64,000 bases of DNA from Burkholderiaceae bacterium (GCA_024235895.1 JACKLM010000002.1:186001-250000); one strand, 5' to 3'. Shown: positions 45,065 through 56,695, numbered from the stretch's first letter. Made by a program: numbers and translations. The notes: generated by a model not told the origin, from the sequence alone.

Positions 45065-46428
45065 CGCGGCGCCGCGCGCTGCTGCATGCCGGCGGCGCGC
45101 TGGGCGCGGCCGCGCCGCTGGGCTGGCTGCTCGGCTGGCCCGCGCCCGCATGGGCGCAGGGCATCGTCGGCGTGCGCGTGTGGCCGGCGCCGATCTACAC
45201 GCGGCTGACGATCGAGTCCGACGCGCCGCTGGTCGCCAGCCACTTCCCGATGCAGGGCCCCGACCGGCTGGTGATCGACATCGCCGGCTACGGGCTGGAC
45301 GGCGCCCTGCGCGAGCTGGTCGACAAGGTCCGCCCCGACGACCCGCACATCGCCGCGGTGCGCGTCGGCGAGCCCTCGCCGCGCGTCGTGCGGCTGGTGA
45401 TCGACCTCAAGCAGCCGGTGCGCCCCGAGCAGTTCGTGCTGGAGCCGGTGGCCGCCTACCAGCACCGGCTGGTGTTCGACCTGTACCCGGTCGAGCCGGC
45501 GGACCCGCTGCTGGCGCTGATCCGCGACAAGGAGGCCGCCGACGAGCGCGCCGCTCGGGCGATCGAGGATGCGCTGGGTGAGCTCATCGCGCGCGTCGAC
45601 CGCCCCGGCCTCCCGCCACCATCCGCGCCGTCCGCGCTGCCGTCCCCGCCCGCGAAGACGCCACCGACGACGCCGCGCCCGCCCCCGCCTGTCAGCGCCG
45701 AGCAGCGCGCGCGGCTCGACCGGTTGGTCGTGGTCGCGATCGACCCCGGCCACGGCGGCGAGGACCCGGGCGCGATCGGGCCCAGCGGGCTGCGCGAGAA
45801 GGACGTCGTGCTGGCGATCGCGCTGGACTTGCGGCGCCGGATCGACGCGGTCCCGGGCATGCGCGCGGTGCTGACGCGCGACGGCGACTATTTCGTCCCG
45901 CTGCACGATCGGGTGCGCAAGGCGCGCCGCGTCGGCGCCGACCTGTTCGTCTCGGTGCACGCCGACGCCTTCGTCCGCCCCGAGGCGCGCGGCGCCAGCG
46001 TCTACGCCTTGTCGACGCGCGGCGCCAGCAGCACCGCGGCGCGCTGGATGGCGCAGCGCGAGAACCGCTCCGACCTCGTCGGCGGCATCAACCTGGGTGC
46101 CACCGACCGCCAGGTCGCGCACGCGATGCTCGACATGAGCACGCACGCGCAGATCCGCGACAGCCTGACCGTCGGGCGCCAGCTGCTGCACCAGGTCGGC
46201 CAGGTCGGCAAGCTGCACAAGCGGCAGGTCGAGCAGGCCGGCTTCGCGGTGCTGAAGGCGCCCGACATACCGAGCGTGCTGGTCGAGACCGCGTTCATCT
46301 CCAACCCCGACGAGGAGAAGCTGCTGCGCGACCGCCGCTGGCGCGAGCGGCTCGCCGAGGCGCTGGCGACCGGCATACGGCGCTACTTCGCGCGCAACCC
46401 GCCGATCAGGCGCGACCGCACCGCGTGA
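45061..46428 (+). CDS. amiC: N-acetylmuramoyl-L-alanine amidase (AmiC type)
   Basis: 455 aa; periplasmic peptidoglycan amidase for septum splitting. The N-terminus MTRRRALLHAGGALGAAAPLGWL is a Tat-like signal. An AMIN domain (GVRVWPAPIYTRLTIESDAPLVASHFPM to HRLVFDLYPVEP) targets it to the septum. After a Pro-rich linker, the Amidase_3 zinc domain has AIDPGHGGEDPGAIGPSGLREKDV, FVSVHADAF and SVLVETAFISNPDEE. Coupled to tsaE (ATGA) and followed 36 bp later by mutL, a common beta/gamma gene order. Confidence 0.95.
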   Translation: MTRRRALLHAGGALGAAAPLGWLLGWPAPAWAQGIVGVRVWPAPIYTRLTIESDAPLVASHFPMQGPDRLVIDIAGYGLDGALRELVDKVRPDDPHIAAVRVGEPSPRVVRLVIDLKQPVRPEQFVLEPVAAYQHRLVFDLYPVEPADPLLALIRDKEAADERAARAIEDALGELIARVDRPGLPPPSAPSALPSPPAKTPPTTPRPPPPVSAEQRARLDRLVVVAIDPGHGGEDPGAIGPSGLREKDVVLAIALDLRRRIDAVPGMRAVLTRDGDYFVPLHDRVRKARRVGADLFVSVHADAFVRPEARGASVYALSTRGASSTAARWMAQRENRSDLVGGINLGATDRQVAHAMLDMSTHAQIRDSLTVGRQLLHQVGQVGKLHKRQVEQAGFAVLKAPDIPSVLVETAFISNPDEEKLLRDRRWRERLAEALATGIRRYFARNPPIRRDRTA

Positions 46429-46464
46429 GGGCCTTCGGGCGGGGCGCTTCCTACAATCCGGGCG

Positions 46465-48399
<1,935 letters not shown>

Positions 48400-48434
48400 G
48401 CCACCGCGCCCAGGCGGTGAACCCGTGGGTATGC

Positions 48435-49001
48435 CTACTGCACGCGGCGCACGCGCGGCGCCTGGTTGACGCCGTCGATCTGCAGGTAGAAGCTGCCCAG
48501 CATGCCGCGCGAGACGACGACCCGCGGGCGCTCGAGCTTGCCGTAGTACGCGCGGCTGCCGTCGACGACCTGCCAGACCTGGCCGTTGTCGAGCCGGAAC
48601 CGGGTGTTGGGCTCCCAGCCTTCGATCGTCTCGGCGAGCCGGCTCTCCAGCCGGTCGGGCATCTCGCGGCTCTCGCGCCGCTCCATCCCGAAGCGCTCGG
48701 CCGCGGTCGCCGGGGCGGCGCCGGCCGGCGCCGCGGCGGCCGGCGCCACCGGCGTGCCCCAGCCGCTGCGAGACCCCAGCCCGGGCAGCGCGATGGCGTC
48801 GTAGCACGCCAGCCGCGCCGCCGACTCGGCGATCGTGCGACAGCGCAGCATCGGCGCGGCCTCGATCGGCGTGGCGGCGCCGGGCGCGGCAGCAGGCGCA
48901 CCCGTCTGCGCGCCGGCCCTGACGGCCATTGCGCCCAGGAGCAGCGCAAGTCCGGTATGCCGGGCGAGTCGTCGAAAAATCGTGTCGATCTGCATGGGCA
49001 T
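48435..49001 (-). CDS. Hypothetical secreted protein with CxxI...RLACYD motif
   Basis: 188 aa. Signal peptide (RRLARHTGLALLLGAMAVRAGAQ), an Ala/Pro-rich segment, then LRCRTIAESAARLACYDAIALP (about residues 52-73), a Cys-pair motif seen in several secreted proteobacterial proteins, some T6SS-associated. The C-terminal half has an OB-like pattern (NTRFRLDNGQVWQVVDGSRAYY). ATG at 49001 or 48995. No function can be named. Convergent with mutL and divergent from the hydrolase gene. Confidence 0.7.
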   Translation of the reverse strand: MPMQIDTIFRRLARHTGLALLLGAMAVRAGAQTGAPAAAPGAATPIEAAPMLRCRTIAESAARLACYDAIALPGLGSRSGWGTPVAPAAAAPAGAAPATAAERFGMERRESREMPDRLESRLAETIEGWEPNTRFRLDNGQVWQVVDGSRAYYGKLERPRVVVSRGMLGSFYLQIDGVNQAPRVRRVQ

Positions 49002-49049
49002 CACTGTAGCGCGGCGGCGCGGGGTTTCGACGCATGCCAAGATGTGCCG

Positions 49050-49991
49050 ATGACGTCGCAGCATCGACCCGTTCGAGGCGGCGGCCCACGCGGCCGCGAG
49101 CTGTCGTCGCCGCGGGGCGGCGTGGGCTGGCTCGTGCGCCGCACGCTGGGCCGGCCCTGGCGCGTGCTCGGCGCCGCCGCGCTGGCGGCGACGCTGCTGG
49201 CCGGCTGCGCGACGCTGGACCAGCGCCAGCGCGAATGGATCTTCCGCCCGAGCGATCGGGCCTGGCCCGGCGGCCTGGCGGCGGCGCGGACGATGCAGGA
49301 TGTCTGGATCGACTACGAGACGCGCCAGCGCGAGCCGGTGCGGCTGCACGCGCTGTGGGCGTCGCCGCCGCGCCCGGGCGCGCCGGTGCTGCTGTACCTG
49401 CACGGCGCCGGCTACGACGTGCGCGGCAGCGCGCACCGCATGCAGCGCTGGCAGTCGCTGGGCTTCGGGGTGCTCGGGGTCGATTACCGCGGATTCGGCC
49501 GCAGCAGCGAGGCGCTGCCTTCCGAGGCGAGCGCGGTCGAGGATGCCCTCGCGGCCTGGGACTGGCTGCGGCGCGAGCACGGCTTGCAGCGCCGGTTCGT
49601 CTTCGGCCATTCGCTGGGCGGCGCGATCGCGGTGGCGCTGGCCAGCGAGGTCGACGACGAGGCAGGGCTGATCGTCGAGGGCGCGTTCACGTCGATCCCC
49701 GACGTCGTCGCCACCTTCCGCTGGGGCTGGCTGCCGGTCTCGCCGCTGATCACGCAACGCTTCGACGCCGCGGCGCGCATCGGCGGCGTCGGCTCGCCGG
49801 TGCTGGTGCTGCACGGCGACGCCGACCGGCTGATCCGCCCCCAGCTCGGGCGGCGGCTGTACGAGCGCGCGGCGCCGCCCAAGCGATTCGTCCTCGTCGA
49901 GGGCGCGTCGCACCACAGCGCGAGCGCGGTCGGCCGCGACGCGCTGCGCGCGGCGCTGGACGAGCTGTGGGGATTGCGGGCGGCCGAGTAG
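49050..49991 (+). CDS. Alpha/beta hydrolase, membrane-anchored or lipoprotein
   Basis: 313 aa. After a polar N-terminus there is a hydrophobic segment ending in the lipobox-like LLAGC (VLGAAALAATLLAGCATLDQRQ). The hydrolase domain has LLYLHGAGYDVRGSAHRM (oxyanion region), GVDYRGFGRSS, nucleophile Ser in FVFGHSLGGAIAVALAS, Asp in VLHGDADRLI and His in VEGASHHSASAV. This matches the BEM46-like/serine aminopeptidase S33 type. GTG 49134 is an alternative start that would give a canonical lipoprotein signal. Substrate unknown. Confidence 0.82.
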   Translation: MTSQHRPVRGGGPRGRELSSPRGGVGWLVRRTLGRPWRVLGAAALAATLLAGCATLDQRQREWIFRPSDRAWPGGLAAARTMQDVWIDYETRQREPVRLHALWASPPRPGAPVLLYLHGAGYDVRGSAHRMQRWQSLGFGVLGVDYRGFGRSSEALPSEASAVEDALAAWDWLRREHGLQRRFVFGHSLGGAIAVALASEVDDEAGLIVEGAFTSIPDVVATFRWGWLPVSPLITQRFDAAARIGGVGSPVLVLHGDADRLIRPQLGRRLYERAAPPKRFVLVEGASHHSASAVGRDALRAALDELWGLRAAE

Positions 49992-49997
49992 CCGCGA

Positions 49998-51221
49998 TCA
50001 GGCGCGCGCCGCGCGCAGCGTGCGCGAGAACTCCTGCAGCGCGGCGATGCCGCTTTCCTCGGCGCGGCGGCACCAGGCCTGCAGGTCGGCGACGAGCTGG
50101 TCGGCCGAGACGTTGGTCCGCGTCCAGAGCTGGCGCAGCTCCTCTCGCATCGCGACCAGCTTGGCCAGCTGCGGGCTGGCGCCGATCGCCTCCTGCAGCC
50201 GCGGCTGCAGCGCGCCGGGGACCTTGTCCGCGTCGCGGTGCAGCCAGCGCCGCGCCAGCGCGAGCGACGCCAGCCGCGCGCGCGAATCCGCGCCCTGGCG
50301 CTTCAGGTGCGCGATCTCGGCGCGCACCGCGCGCCTCAGCGCGTTGCCGAATCGCGCCATGACCTCGTAGCGGTGCGCGATCAGCACCTGGAGCGTGCGG
50401 GCGTCGGCCGCCGGGCGGACTTCGCCCAGCGCCAGCCGCGGCGGCGTCTTGCGCACCCTGGCCCAGCCGATCATCTCGAGCAGCCGGATGTAGCCCCAGC
50501 CGATGTCGAACTCGTAGCGCTTGACCGACAGCTTGGCCGAGGTCGGGTAGGTGTGGTGGTTGTTGTGCAGTTCCTCGCCGCCGATGATCAGCCCGATCGG
50601 CGAGAGATTGGTCGACGCATCGGGCGACTCGAAGTTGCGGTAGCCCCAGGCGTGACCCAGGCCGTTGATGATGCCGGCGGCGGTGACCGGGATCCAAGCC
50701 ATCTGCACCGCCCACACGGTGGCGCCGATGGCGCCGAACAGTAACAGGTCCAGGATCAGCAGCAGCCCGACGCCCTGCCAGCTGTAGCGGCTGTACACGC
50801 GACGCTCCAGCCAGTCGTCGGGGGTGTGGTGGCCGTATTTGCGCAGCGTCTCGTCGACCTTGGCCTCGGCGCGGTAGAGCTCGCTGCCGCGCAGCAGCAC
50901 GGTGCGAAGTCCGTGCGCGACCGGGCTGTGCGGATCGTCGGCAGTCTCGCAGCGCGCGTGGTGCTTGCGGTGGATCGCGACCCACTCCTTGGTCACCATG
51001 CCGGTGCTCAACCATAGCCAGAAGCGGAAGAAGTGCGACGGCACAGGCCCGAGCTCCAGCGCGCGGTGCGCCTGCGCGCGATGCAGGAAGACGGTGACGG
51101 CGACGATGGTGATGTGCGTCGTCACCAGCGTGAACAGCACGATCTGCCACCACGAGGCGTCGAGCAGGCCATGGGCGAGCCATTGCACGACCACATCGTG
51201 GAGGGTTCGGAGTTCGTTCAT
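49998..51221 (-). CDS. Membrane fatty acid desaturase (acyl-CoA/acyl-lipid delta-9 type)
   Basis: 407 aa. Three His boxes of the di-iron site: HRAQAHR (about residues 47-53), HRKHH (about residues 84-88) and HNNHH (about residues 218-222), within helices typical of the DesC/Ole1-like group. The C-terminal 140 residues are an extra helical, Arg-rich extension common to betaproteobacterial members. It introduces a double bond in fatty acyl chains for membrane fluidity. Tail-to-tail with the hydrolase gene (6-bp gap). Confidence 0.92.
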   Translation of the reverse strand: MNELRTLHDVVVQWLAHGLLDASWWQIVLFTLVTTHITIVAVTVFLHRAQAHRALELGPVPSHFFRFWLWLSTGMVTKEWVAIHRKHHARCETADDPHSPVAHGLRTVLLRGSELYRAEAKVDETLRKYGHHTPDDWLERRVYSRYSWQGVGLLLILDLLLFGAIGATVWAVQMAWIPVTAAGIINGLGHAWGYRNFESPDASTNLSPIGLIIGGEELHNNHHTYPTSAKLSVKRYEFDIGWGYIRLLEMIGWARVRKTPPRLALGEVRPAADARTLQVLIAHRYEVMARFGNALRRAVRAEIAHLKRQGADSRARLASLALARRWLHRDADKVPGALQPRLQEAIGASPQLAKLVAMREELRQLWTRTNVSADQLVADLQAWCRRAEESGIAALQEFSRTLRAARA

Positions 51222-51405
51222 CGGGTGGGGATGCCAGCGGCAGCCGGGGGATGGGGACGAGCATTGTAGGCGTTACGCAACGCCACGGCCCCTACGCGCG
51301 GCCCGTCGAGTCACGATCGGAACCGGGCTTGACGCCGATCAGTGAGCTGCATGGGCGATGCATGGCCGCGGCGCGGTCGTCCTTTGCCCGCTTGCGCTCG
51401 ATCGT

Positions 51406-52665
51406 TCAGCGCCGCTGCCACACCGCGGCGAAGAAGCCGTCGGTCGCGTGCCGGTGCGGCAGCAGGCGCAGGAAGCGGCCGTCGACGAGCTCCTCCGCGC
51501 GCGCCACCGGCGTGCGCGTCAGCGCCTCGGCGGCGTCCAGCGGCGCGAAATCGGTGCGCTGGGCGGCGTCGAAGGCGGCGACAACCTCCTCGTTCTCGGC
51601 CGCCAGCAGGCTGCAGGTCGCGTAGACCAGCCGCCCGCCCGGCTTCAGCATCCGCGCCGCGGCGCCGAGGATGGCCTGCTGGCGCGATTGCAGCTCGGCC
51701 ACCGCCTGCGGCGTCTGGCGCCACTTCAGGTCCGGGTTGCGGCGCAGCGTGCCCAGCCCCGAGCAGGGCGCGTCGACCAGCACGCGGTCGATCTTGCCCG
51801 CCAGCCGGCGCACGCGGTCGTCCCTCTCGTGCGCGATGCGCACCGGGTGCACGTTGGACAGCCCGCTGCGCGCCAGCCGCGGCGCCAGCGCCGCCAGCCG
51901 CCGGTCGGCGACGTCGAAGGCATACAGCCGCCCGGTGCTGCGCATCGCCGCGCCCAGCGCCAGCGTCTTGCCGCCGGCGCCGGCGCAGAAGTCGACGACC
52001 ATCTCGCCGCGGTGCGCATCGACCAGCAGCGCGAGCAGCTGGCTACCCTCGTCCTGGACCTCGACCTGGCCGCCGGTGAAGACCGGCAGGCGCTGGATCG
52101 CCGGCTTGCCGGCCACGCGCAGGCCCCAGGGCGAGTACGGCGTCGGCACGGCGTCGATGCCGGCGGCGGCGAGTGCGGCCTGCGCCGCCTCGCGCGTCGT
52201 CGCCAGCGCATTGACGCGCAGGTCCAGCGGCGCCGGCTCCAGCAGCGACGCGGCGAGCGCGTCGAAGTCCGCGCCGAAGCCGGCCTGCAGCGCCTCGGCG
52301 ATCCACGCCGGCAGCTCGTGGCGCAGCCGCGCCGGCAGGCTCGCGCGGTCGACCTGCGCGATGCGGTCCAGCCATTCGCGCTCGTCGTCGGCGAGTGCGG
52401 CGCGCAGGAAGCCGGCATCGCCCTGCCAACCCAGGATCGCCAGCCGGCGCTCGATCGCGCCGCGCCCGCCCTGCGCCAGGTGCTGCAGCGTCAGCCGCCG
52501 CCGCAGCACCGCGTACGCGGTCTCGGCCAGCGTGTGGCGCTCGCGCGGCCCGAGCGCGCGCTGGCGGCGGAAGAAGGCCGAGACGACGGCGTCGGCCGGG
52601 GCGTCGAAGCGCAGCAGGCTGCGCAGCAGTTCGGTCGCGAGGTCGAGCAGGGCGCGCGGGGGCAT
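51406..52665 (-). CDS. rsmB: 16S rRNA (cytosine-967-C5)-methyltransferase RsmB
   Basis: 419 aa. N-terminal NusB-like domain (residues 1-140; FFRRQRALGPRERHTLAETAYAVLRRR), then a Rossmann methyltransferase: VVDFCAGAGGKTLALGAAM binds SAM, VLVDAPCSGLGTLRRNPDLKWRQTP holds the PCS cysteine, and LVYATCSLLAAENEEVV holds the catalytic TCS cysteine. Starts 19 bp after purN on the same strand, so the two are probably cotranscribed. Confidence 0.94.
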   Translation of the reverse strand: MPPRALLDLATELLRSLLRFDAPADAVVSAFFRRQRALGPRERHTLAETAYAVLRRRLTLQHLAQGGRGAIERRLAILGWQGDAGFLRAALADDEREWLDRIAQVDRASLPARLRHELPAWIAEALQAGFGADFDALAASLLEPAPLDLRVNALATTREAAQAALAAAGIDAVPTPYSPWGLRVAGKPAIQRLPVFTGGQVEVQDEGSQLLALLVDAHRGEMVVDFCAGAGGKTLALGAAMRSTGRLYAFDVADRRLAALAPRLARSGLSNVHPVRIAHERDDRVRRLAGKIDRVLVDAPCSGLGTLRRNPDLKWRQTPQAVAELQSRQQAILGAAARMLKPGGRLVYATCSLLAAENEEVVAAFDAAQRTDFAPLDAAEALTRTPVARAEELVDGRFLRLLPHRHATDGFFAAVWQRR

Positions 52666-52684
52666 CGGGGTCGGCGATGCGCGC

Positions 52685-53323
52685 TCAGAGCCCGCCGGCG
52701 AGGATCTGCTGCGCCGCGCCGTCGAGCTGACGCACGCGCTGGCCCTCGATGCGCAGCCGGTCCTCGACGAACCAGCGCACCGCCAGCGGCAGCATCACAT
52801 GCTCGACCGCCAGCACGCGCGCGGCCAGTGCGTCGGCATCGTCGCCCGGTTTCAGCGGCACGACGGCCTGGGCGACGATCGGCCCGTGGTCGAGCTCGGC
52901 GGTGACGAAGTGCACCGTCGCCCCGGCCACCGTGCAGCCGGCGTCGATCGCGCGCTGGTGCGTGTGCAGCCCGGTGAAGGACGGCAGCAGCGACGGGTGG
53001 ACGTTGAGCATGCGGCCCTCGAAGCGCGCGACGAAGGACTCGCCGAGGATGCGCATGAACCCGGCGAGCACGACCAGGTCGGGCTCGAATCGTTCCACGG
53101 CCTCGGCGAGCGCGGCGTCGAAGTCGCGCCGGTCGGCGTAGGCGCGCGCATCGACGATCGCGGTCGCGATGCCGCGCGCGGCTGCCGCGTCCAGCGCCGC
53201 CGCACCGGGGCGGCTGGAGACGACGCCGGCGATGCGCGCCGGCCAGCCCTCGGCGGCGCAGCGGTCGGCCAGCGCGGTCATGTTGCTGCCGCGGCCGCTG
53301 ACGAGGACGACGATGCGCTTCAT
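52685..53323 (-). CDS. purN: Phosphoribosylglycinamide formyltransferase PurN
   Basis: 212 aa; third step of purine synthesis using 10-formyl-THF. IVVLVSGRGSNMTALAD binds the phosphate, LAGFMRILGESFVARFEGRMLNVHPSLLPSFTGLHTHQRAIDAG contains the catalytic Asn/His, and TVHFVTAELDHGPIVAQ the catalytic Asp. Start ATG 53323. Divergent from trpS. Confidence 0.96.
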   Translation of the reverse strand: MKRIVVLVSGRGSNMTALADRCAAEGWPARIAGVVSSRPGAAALDAAAARGIATAIVDARAYADRRDFDAALAEAVERFEPDLVVLAGFMRILGESFVARFEGRMLNVHPSLLPSFTGLHTHQRAIDAGCTVAGATVHFVTAELDHGPIVAQAVVPLKPGDDADALAARVLAVEHVMLPLAVRWFVEDRLRIEGQRVRQLDGAAQQILAGGL

Positions 53324-53514
53324 GGATCTCGGGCTACGGGGCGGCGGGGCATGCGCGCGAGAAGGTGCTACGGGGTTCGGCGCCGGGCCAGCGACCGGAT
53401 GGCCGGATGGCCAGTCGGCCAGATGGCCAGCCTGCCGGGCCGGCAGTGTACGGTCTGCGAGAATGCCGACCGTCCCCGAAGCAAGCACGGCCGCATCGGC
53501 CGCCCCTCGCCATC

Positions 53515-54726
53515 ATGCGTCCCCGCGTCCTCTCCGGCATGCGCCCCACCGGCGCGCTGCACCTCGGCCACTTCCACGGCGCCCTGAAGAACTGGGTACG
53601 CATGCAGGACGACTACGACTGCTTCTACTTCGTCGCCGACTGGCACGCGCTGACGACGCACTACGAGGAGCGCGACGTCATGGCGCGCCATGTCTACGAC
53701 ATGGTGATCGACTGGATCGCCGCCGGGCTGGACCCCGAACGCTCGACGATCTTCATCCAGAGCCGCATCCCCGAGCACGCCGAGCTGTTCACGCTGCTGG
53801 CGATGGGCACGCCGCTGGGCTGGCTGGAGCGCGTGCCGACCTACAAGGACCAGATCGACAAGCTCAAGGACCGCGACCTGGCGACCTACGGCTTCCTCGG
53901 CTACCCGCTGCTGCAGGCGGCCGACATCCTGATCTACAAGGCCGCCTACGTCCCGGTGGGCGAGGACCAGGCCTCGCACGTCGAGCTCACGCGCGAGGTC
54001 GCGCGCCGCTTCAACCACCTGTACGGCCGCCACAAGGATTTCGACGCCCGCGTCGCCGCGGCGCTGGCCAGGCTGGGCCGTGACGACGTGCGCTACTTCG
54101 ACAAGCAGCGCAAGGCCTACGGCGAGACCGGGGCCGCCGAGGCGCTGGCCAAGGGCGAGGCGCTCGTCAGGCGCGCCGCCGCCGCCACCGCCGGCTGGAC
54201 CGACGACGACAGCGAGACGCTGCTGGGCCACCTGCGCGGCAGCGGCCGCACGATCCTGCCCGAGCCGCAGGCGATGCACACCGAGGTCACCAAGCTGCCC
54301 GGGCTGGACGGCGCCAAGATGAGCAAGAGCTACGGCAACGCGATCGCGATGCGCGAGGACCCGGCCGAGGTGCGGCGCAAGATCGAGCGCATGCCGACCG
54401 ACCCGGCGCGCGTGCGCCGCGGCGACCCCGGCAACCCCGAAGTCTGCCCGGTGTACGCCTTCCACCGCATCTACAGCGATGCCGCGACGCGCGACTGGGT
54501 CGTCAAGGGCTGCACCAGCGCCGGCATCGGTTGCCTGGACTGCAAGCAGCCGCTGATCGACGCCGTCCTGGCCGAGCAGCAGCCCTGGCGCGAGCGCGCG
54601 GAGCCCTACCTGCGCGAGCCGAAGAAGGTGCACTGGATCGTCGAGATGGGCACCGAGCGCGCGCGCACCGTCGCCCGCCAGACGATGCGCGACGTGCGCG
54701 ACGCGATGGGGTTGAACTACGGCTGA
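53515..54726 (+). CDS. trpS: Tryptophanyl-tRNA synthetase
   Basis: 403-aa class Ic synthetase. SGMRPTGALHLGHFHGAL holds the HIGH-like motif and GAKMSKSYGNAI the KMSKS loop. It is the longer proteobacterial form, with an extra segment between them (HLRGSGRTILPEPQ region). C-terminal FHRIYS and CLDCKQPLIDAV are typical. ATG 53515; the 191-bp gap upstream has short GATGGCC reiterations but no clear promoter. Confidence 0.95.
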   Translation: MRPRVLSGMRPTGALHLGHFHGALKNWVRMQDDYDCFYFVADWHALTTHYEERDVMARHVYDMVIDWIAAGLDPERSTIFIQSRIPEHAELFTLLAMGTPLGWLERVPTYKDQIDKLKDRDLATYGFLGYPLLQAADILIYKAAYVPVGEDQASHVELTREVARRFNHLYGRHKDFDARVAAALARLGRDDVRYFDKQRKAYGETGAAEALAKGEALVRRAAAATAGWTDDDSETLLGHLRGSGRTILPEPQAMHTEVTKLPGLDGAKMSKSYGNAIAMREDPAEVRRKIERMPTDPARVRRGDPGNPEVCPVYAFHRIYSDAATRDWVVKGCTSAGIGCLDCKQPLIDAVLAEQQPWRERAEPYLREPKKVHWIVEMGTERARTVARQTMRDVRDAMGLNYG

Positions 54727-54816
54727 ACCGCCCGCGCGGACCCGGCTTCCACTGCGCGGCGCCGCGCAGGCCGCGCGGCGGCATCGGGGCCGCACCCTCG
54801 CTATCCTCGCCCCAGC

Positions 54817-55257
54817 ATGGCCGGCATCCCCCTGGACGACATCGGGCTCGCAATCGACCACTGGCGCGAGCGCGCGCCCTCCCCAGACGGCGTCAGCGCC
54901 TGCGCCGAGGTGCGCGCACTGGCCGAGGTGTACGCGCGCATGAGCTTCGAGCGCCGCGACGAGATCGACGAGCAGGCGCTGGGCGAGGCGGCGCGTCGTG
55001 CCTGGCTCGCGTGGCTCGGGACGATGCCGGATACGCCCTGCATCGCGATCTGCTCGACCGCGCAGGGTGACGCCCTGTGCAAGGGCTGCGGACGCAGCGC
55101 CGCCGAGGTGCAGCACTGGCCGGCGATGTCGCCGGCGGCCAAGCGCGCCGTGTGGCGGCGCATCACCGCCGAGGCGACGGCCTGGCGCTTCAACCGCTAT
55201 GCCGAGCGCGCGGGCGGGCCCGGCGCCCGGGCCATGCCGACGGCGGGCGGCACGTGA
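54817..55257 (+). CDS. DUF3717/DUF1289 domain protein
   Basis: 146 aa. The N-terminal half (residues 1-65; IPLDDIGLAIDHWRERAPSPDG) fits DUF3717, the C-terminal half fits DUF1289 with CIAICSTAQGDALCKGCGRSAAEVQHW, four Cys that probably bind a metal or cluster. The two-domain form is common in Burkholderiales. Function unknown. The MATE gene starts 10 bp later. Confidence 0.85.
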   Translation: MAGIPLDDIGLAIDHWRERAPSPDGVSACAEVRALAEVYARMSFERRDEIDEQALGEAARRAWLAWLGTMPDTPCIAICSTAQGDALCKGCGRSAAEVQHWPAMSPAAKRAVWRRITAEATAWRFNRYAERAGGPGARAMPTAGGT

Positions 55258-55267
55258 CGAGGCGCGC

Positions 55268-56695
55268 GTGACCGCGGGCGCCGGCGCGGCGCCGGCCGGC
55301 CGCAGGCTGACGGACTCGGCGCGGCGTCTCCACGCGCTGGCCTGGCCGGTCTTCGTCGGCCAGCTCGCGGTGGTCGGGTTCTCGACCGTCGACACGCTGC
55401 TGGTCGCGCGTTTTGCGCGCGAGGACCTGGCGGCGCTGTCGGTCGGTGCGGCCGCGTACATCACGATCTTCGTCGGCCTGATGGGGGTGGTGCTGGCGAT
55501 CGGCCCGATCGTCGGCCAGCTCTTCGGCGCCGGCCAGCACGCGCAGGCCGGGCGCCAGTTGCACCAGGCAATATGGGTCGCGCTGGCACTGGCGGTGCCG
55601 GGTTGCGCGCTGCTGGTCGACCCCTGGCCTTTCCTCGCGCTCGCGCAGGCCACACCCGAGGTCGAGGCGCGTGCACGCGCCTACCTGCTGGCGCTGGCGG
55701 TGGCGCTGCCGGCGGCGCTGCTGTTCCAGGCCTACCGCGGCTTCAACAATGCGGTCTCGCGCCCGAAGGCGGTGATGGCGGTTCAGCTCGGCGCGCTGGC
55801 GGCCAAGGTTCCGCTGAGCGCGGCGCTGGTCTACGGCATGCCTGGCGTCGGCCTGCCTGCGCTCGGCCTGCTGGGCTGCGGCATCGCCACCGCGGTCGTG
55901 ATGTGGCTGCAGGCGCTGCTGGCGTGGCAGGTGCTCCGACGCGACCGCTTCTACACACGCTTCGAGATCGGCGGGCGCGGGCTGGACGCGCCCGACCGGC
56001 GGGCGCTGGCGACGCAGCTGCGGCTGGGGCTGCCGATCGGCGCCACGATCCTGATCGAGGTCAGCGGCTTCAGCCTGATGGCGGTCTTCATCGCCCGCCT
56101 CGGGGTGCTGCCGGTGGCCGGGCACCAGATCGCGGCCAACCTGGCGGCGATCCTGTTCATGCTGCCGTTGTCGCTCGCGCAGGCGTCGATGACGCTGGTG
56201 TCGCAGCGCATCGGCGCGCGCGACCTGGCCGACGCGCGCCGGCTGGGCTGGCACGGGGTGCTGATCGGTGCCGGCGTCGCCGTCGTCGTCGCGCTGGCGC
56301 TGGCGGCGGCGCGCGGCCCGGTGGCGCGGCTTTACACCGCGGACCCGGCGGTGCTCGCGGTCGCGGTGCCGCTGCTCGGATGGCTGGCGCTGTTCCACGT
56401 CGCCGATGCGGTGCAGGCGGTGGCAAGCTTCGTGCTTCGCGCCTGGCGCGTGACGCTGCTGCCGATGTGGATCTACGCCGCGTCGCTGTGGGGGTTGGGG
56501 CTGGGCGGCGGCTACGTGCTCGCGTTCGGCCTCGTCGATGCCGTCCCCACCGCATGGCGCGGCCCGGCCGGGTACTGGATCGCCGCCAATGTCGCGCTGG
56601 CGACCGCCGCGCTGGCGCTCAGCCTGCTGCTGGCGACGGTGCTGCGCCGCCAGCGCGCCCAGGCGCGGGCGGTGTCGCCGGCAGCGCGAGCGTGA
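55268..56695 (+). CDS. MATE family efflux transporter (NorM-like)
   Basis: 475 aa, 12 helices, GTG start. MATE signatures: HALAWPVFVGQLAVVGFSTVDTLLVARF, IGPIVGQLFGAGQHAQAGRQLHQ, AYRGFNNAVSRPK, and in the second half GLPIGATILIEVSGFSLMAVFIARLGVLPVAGHQIAAN and QRIGARDLADARRLGW. Na+- or H+-coupled drug/cation export. Its last 77 bp overlap the 3' end of the opposite-strand kinase gene. Confidence 0.93.
   Translation: MTAGAGAAPAGRRLTDSARRLHALAWPVFVGQLAVVGFSTVDTLLVARFAREDLAALSVGAAAYITIFVGLMGVVLAIGPIVGQLFGAGQHAQAGRQLHQAIWVALALAVPGCALLVDPWPFLALAQATPEVEARARAYLLALAVALPAALLFQAYRGFNNAVSRPKAVMAVQLGALAAKVPLSAALVYGMPGVGLPALGLLGCGIATAVVMWLQALLAWQVLRRDRFYTRFEIGGRGLDAPDRRALATQLRLGLPIGATILIEVSGFSLMAVFIARLGVLPVAGHQIAANLAAILFMLPLSLAQASMTLVSQRIGARDLADARRLGWHGVLIGAGVAVVVALALAAARGPVARLYTADPAVLAVAVPLLGWLALFHVADAVQAVASFVLRAWRVTLLPMWIYAASLWGLGLGGGYVLAFGLVDAVPTAWRGPAGYWIAANVALATAALALSLLLATVLRRQRAQARAVSPAARA

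Noticed and set aside
53380..53450. GATGGCC reiterations upstream of trpS as a CRISPR-like or regulatory array
   Set aside because: Units are short, irregular and few; no spacer structure and no T-box (which would be unexpected in this group).
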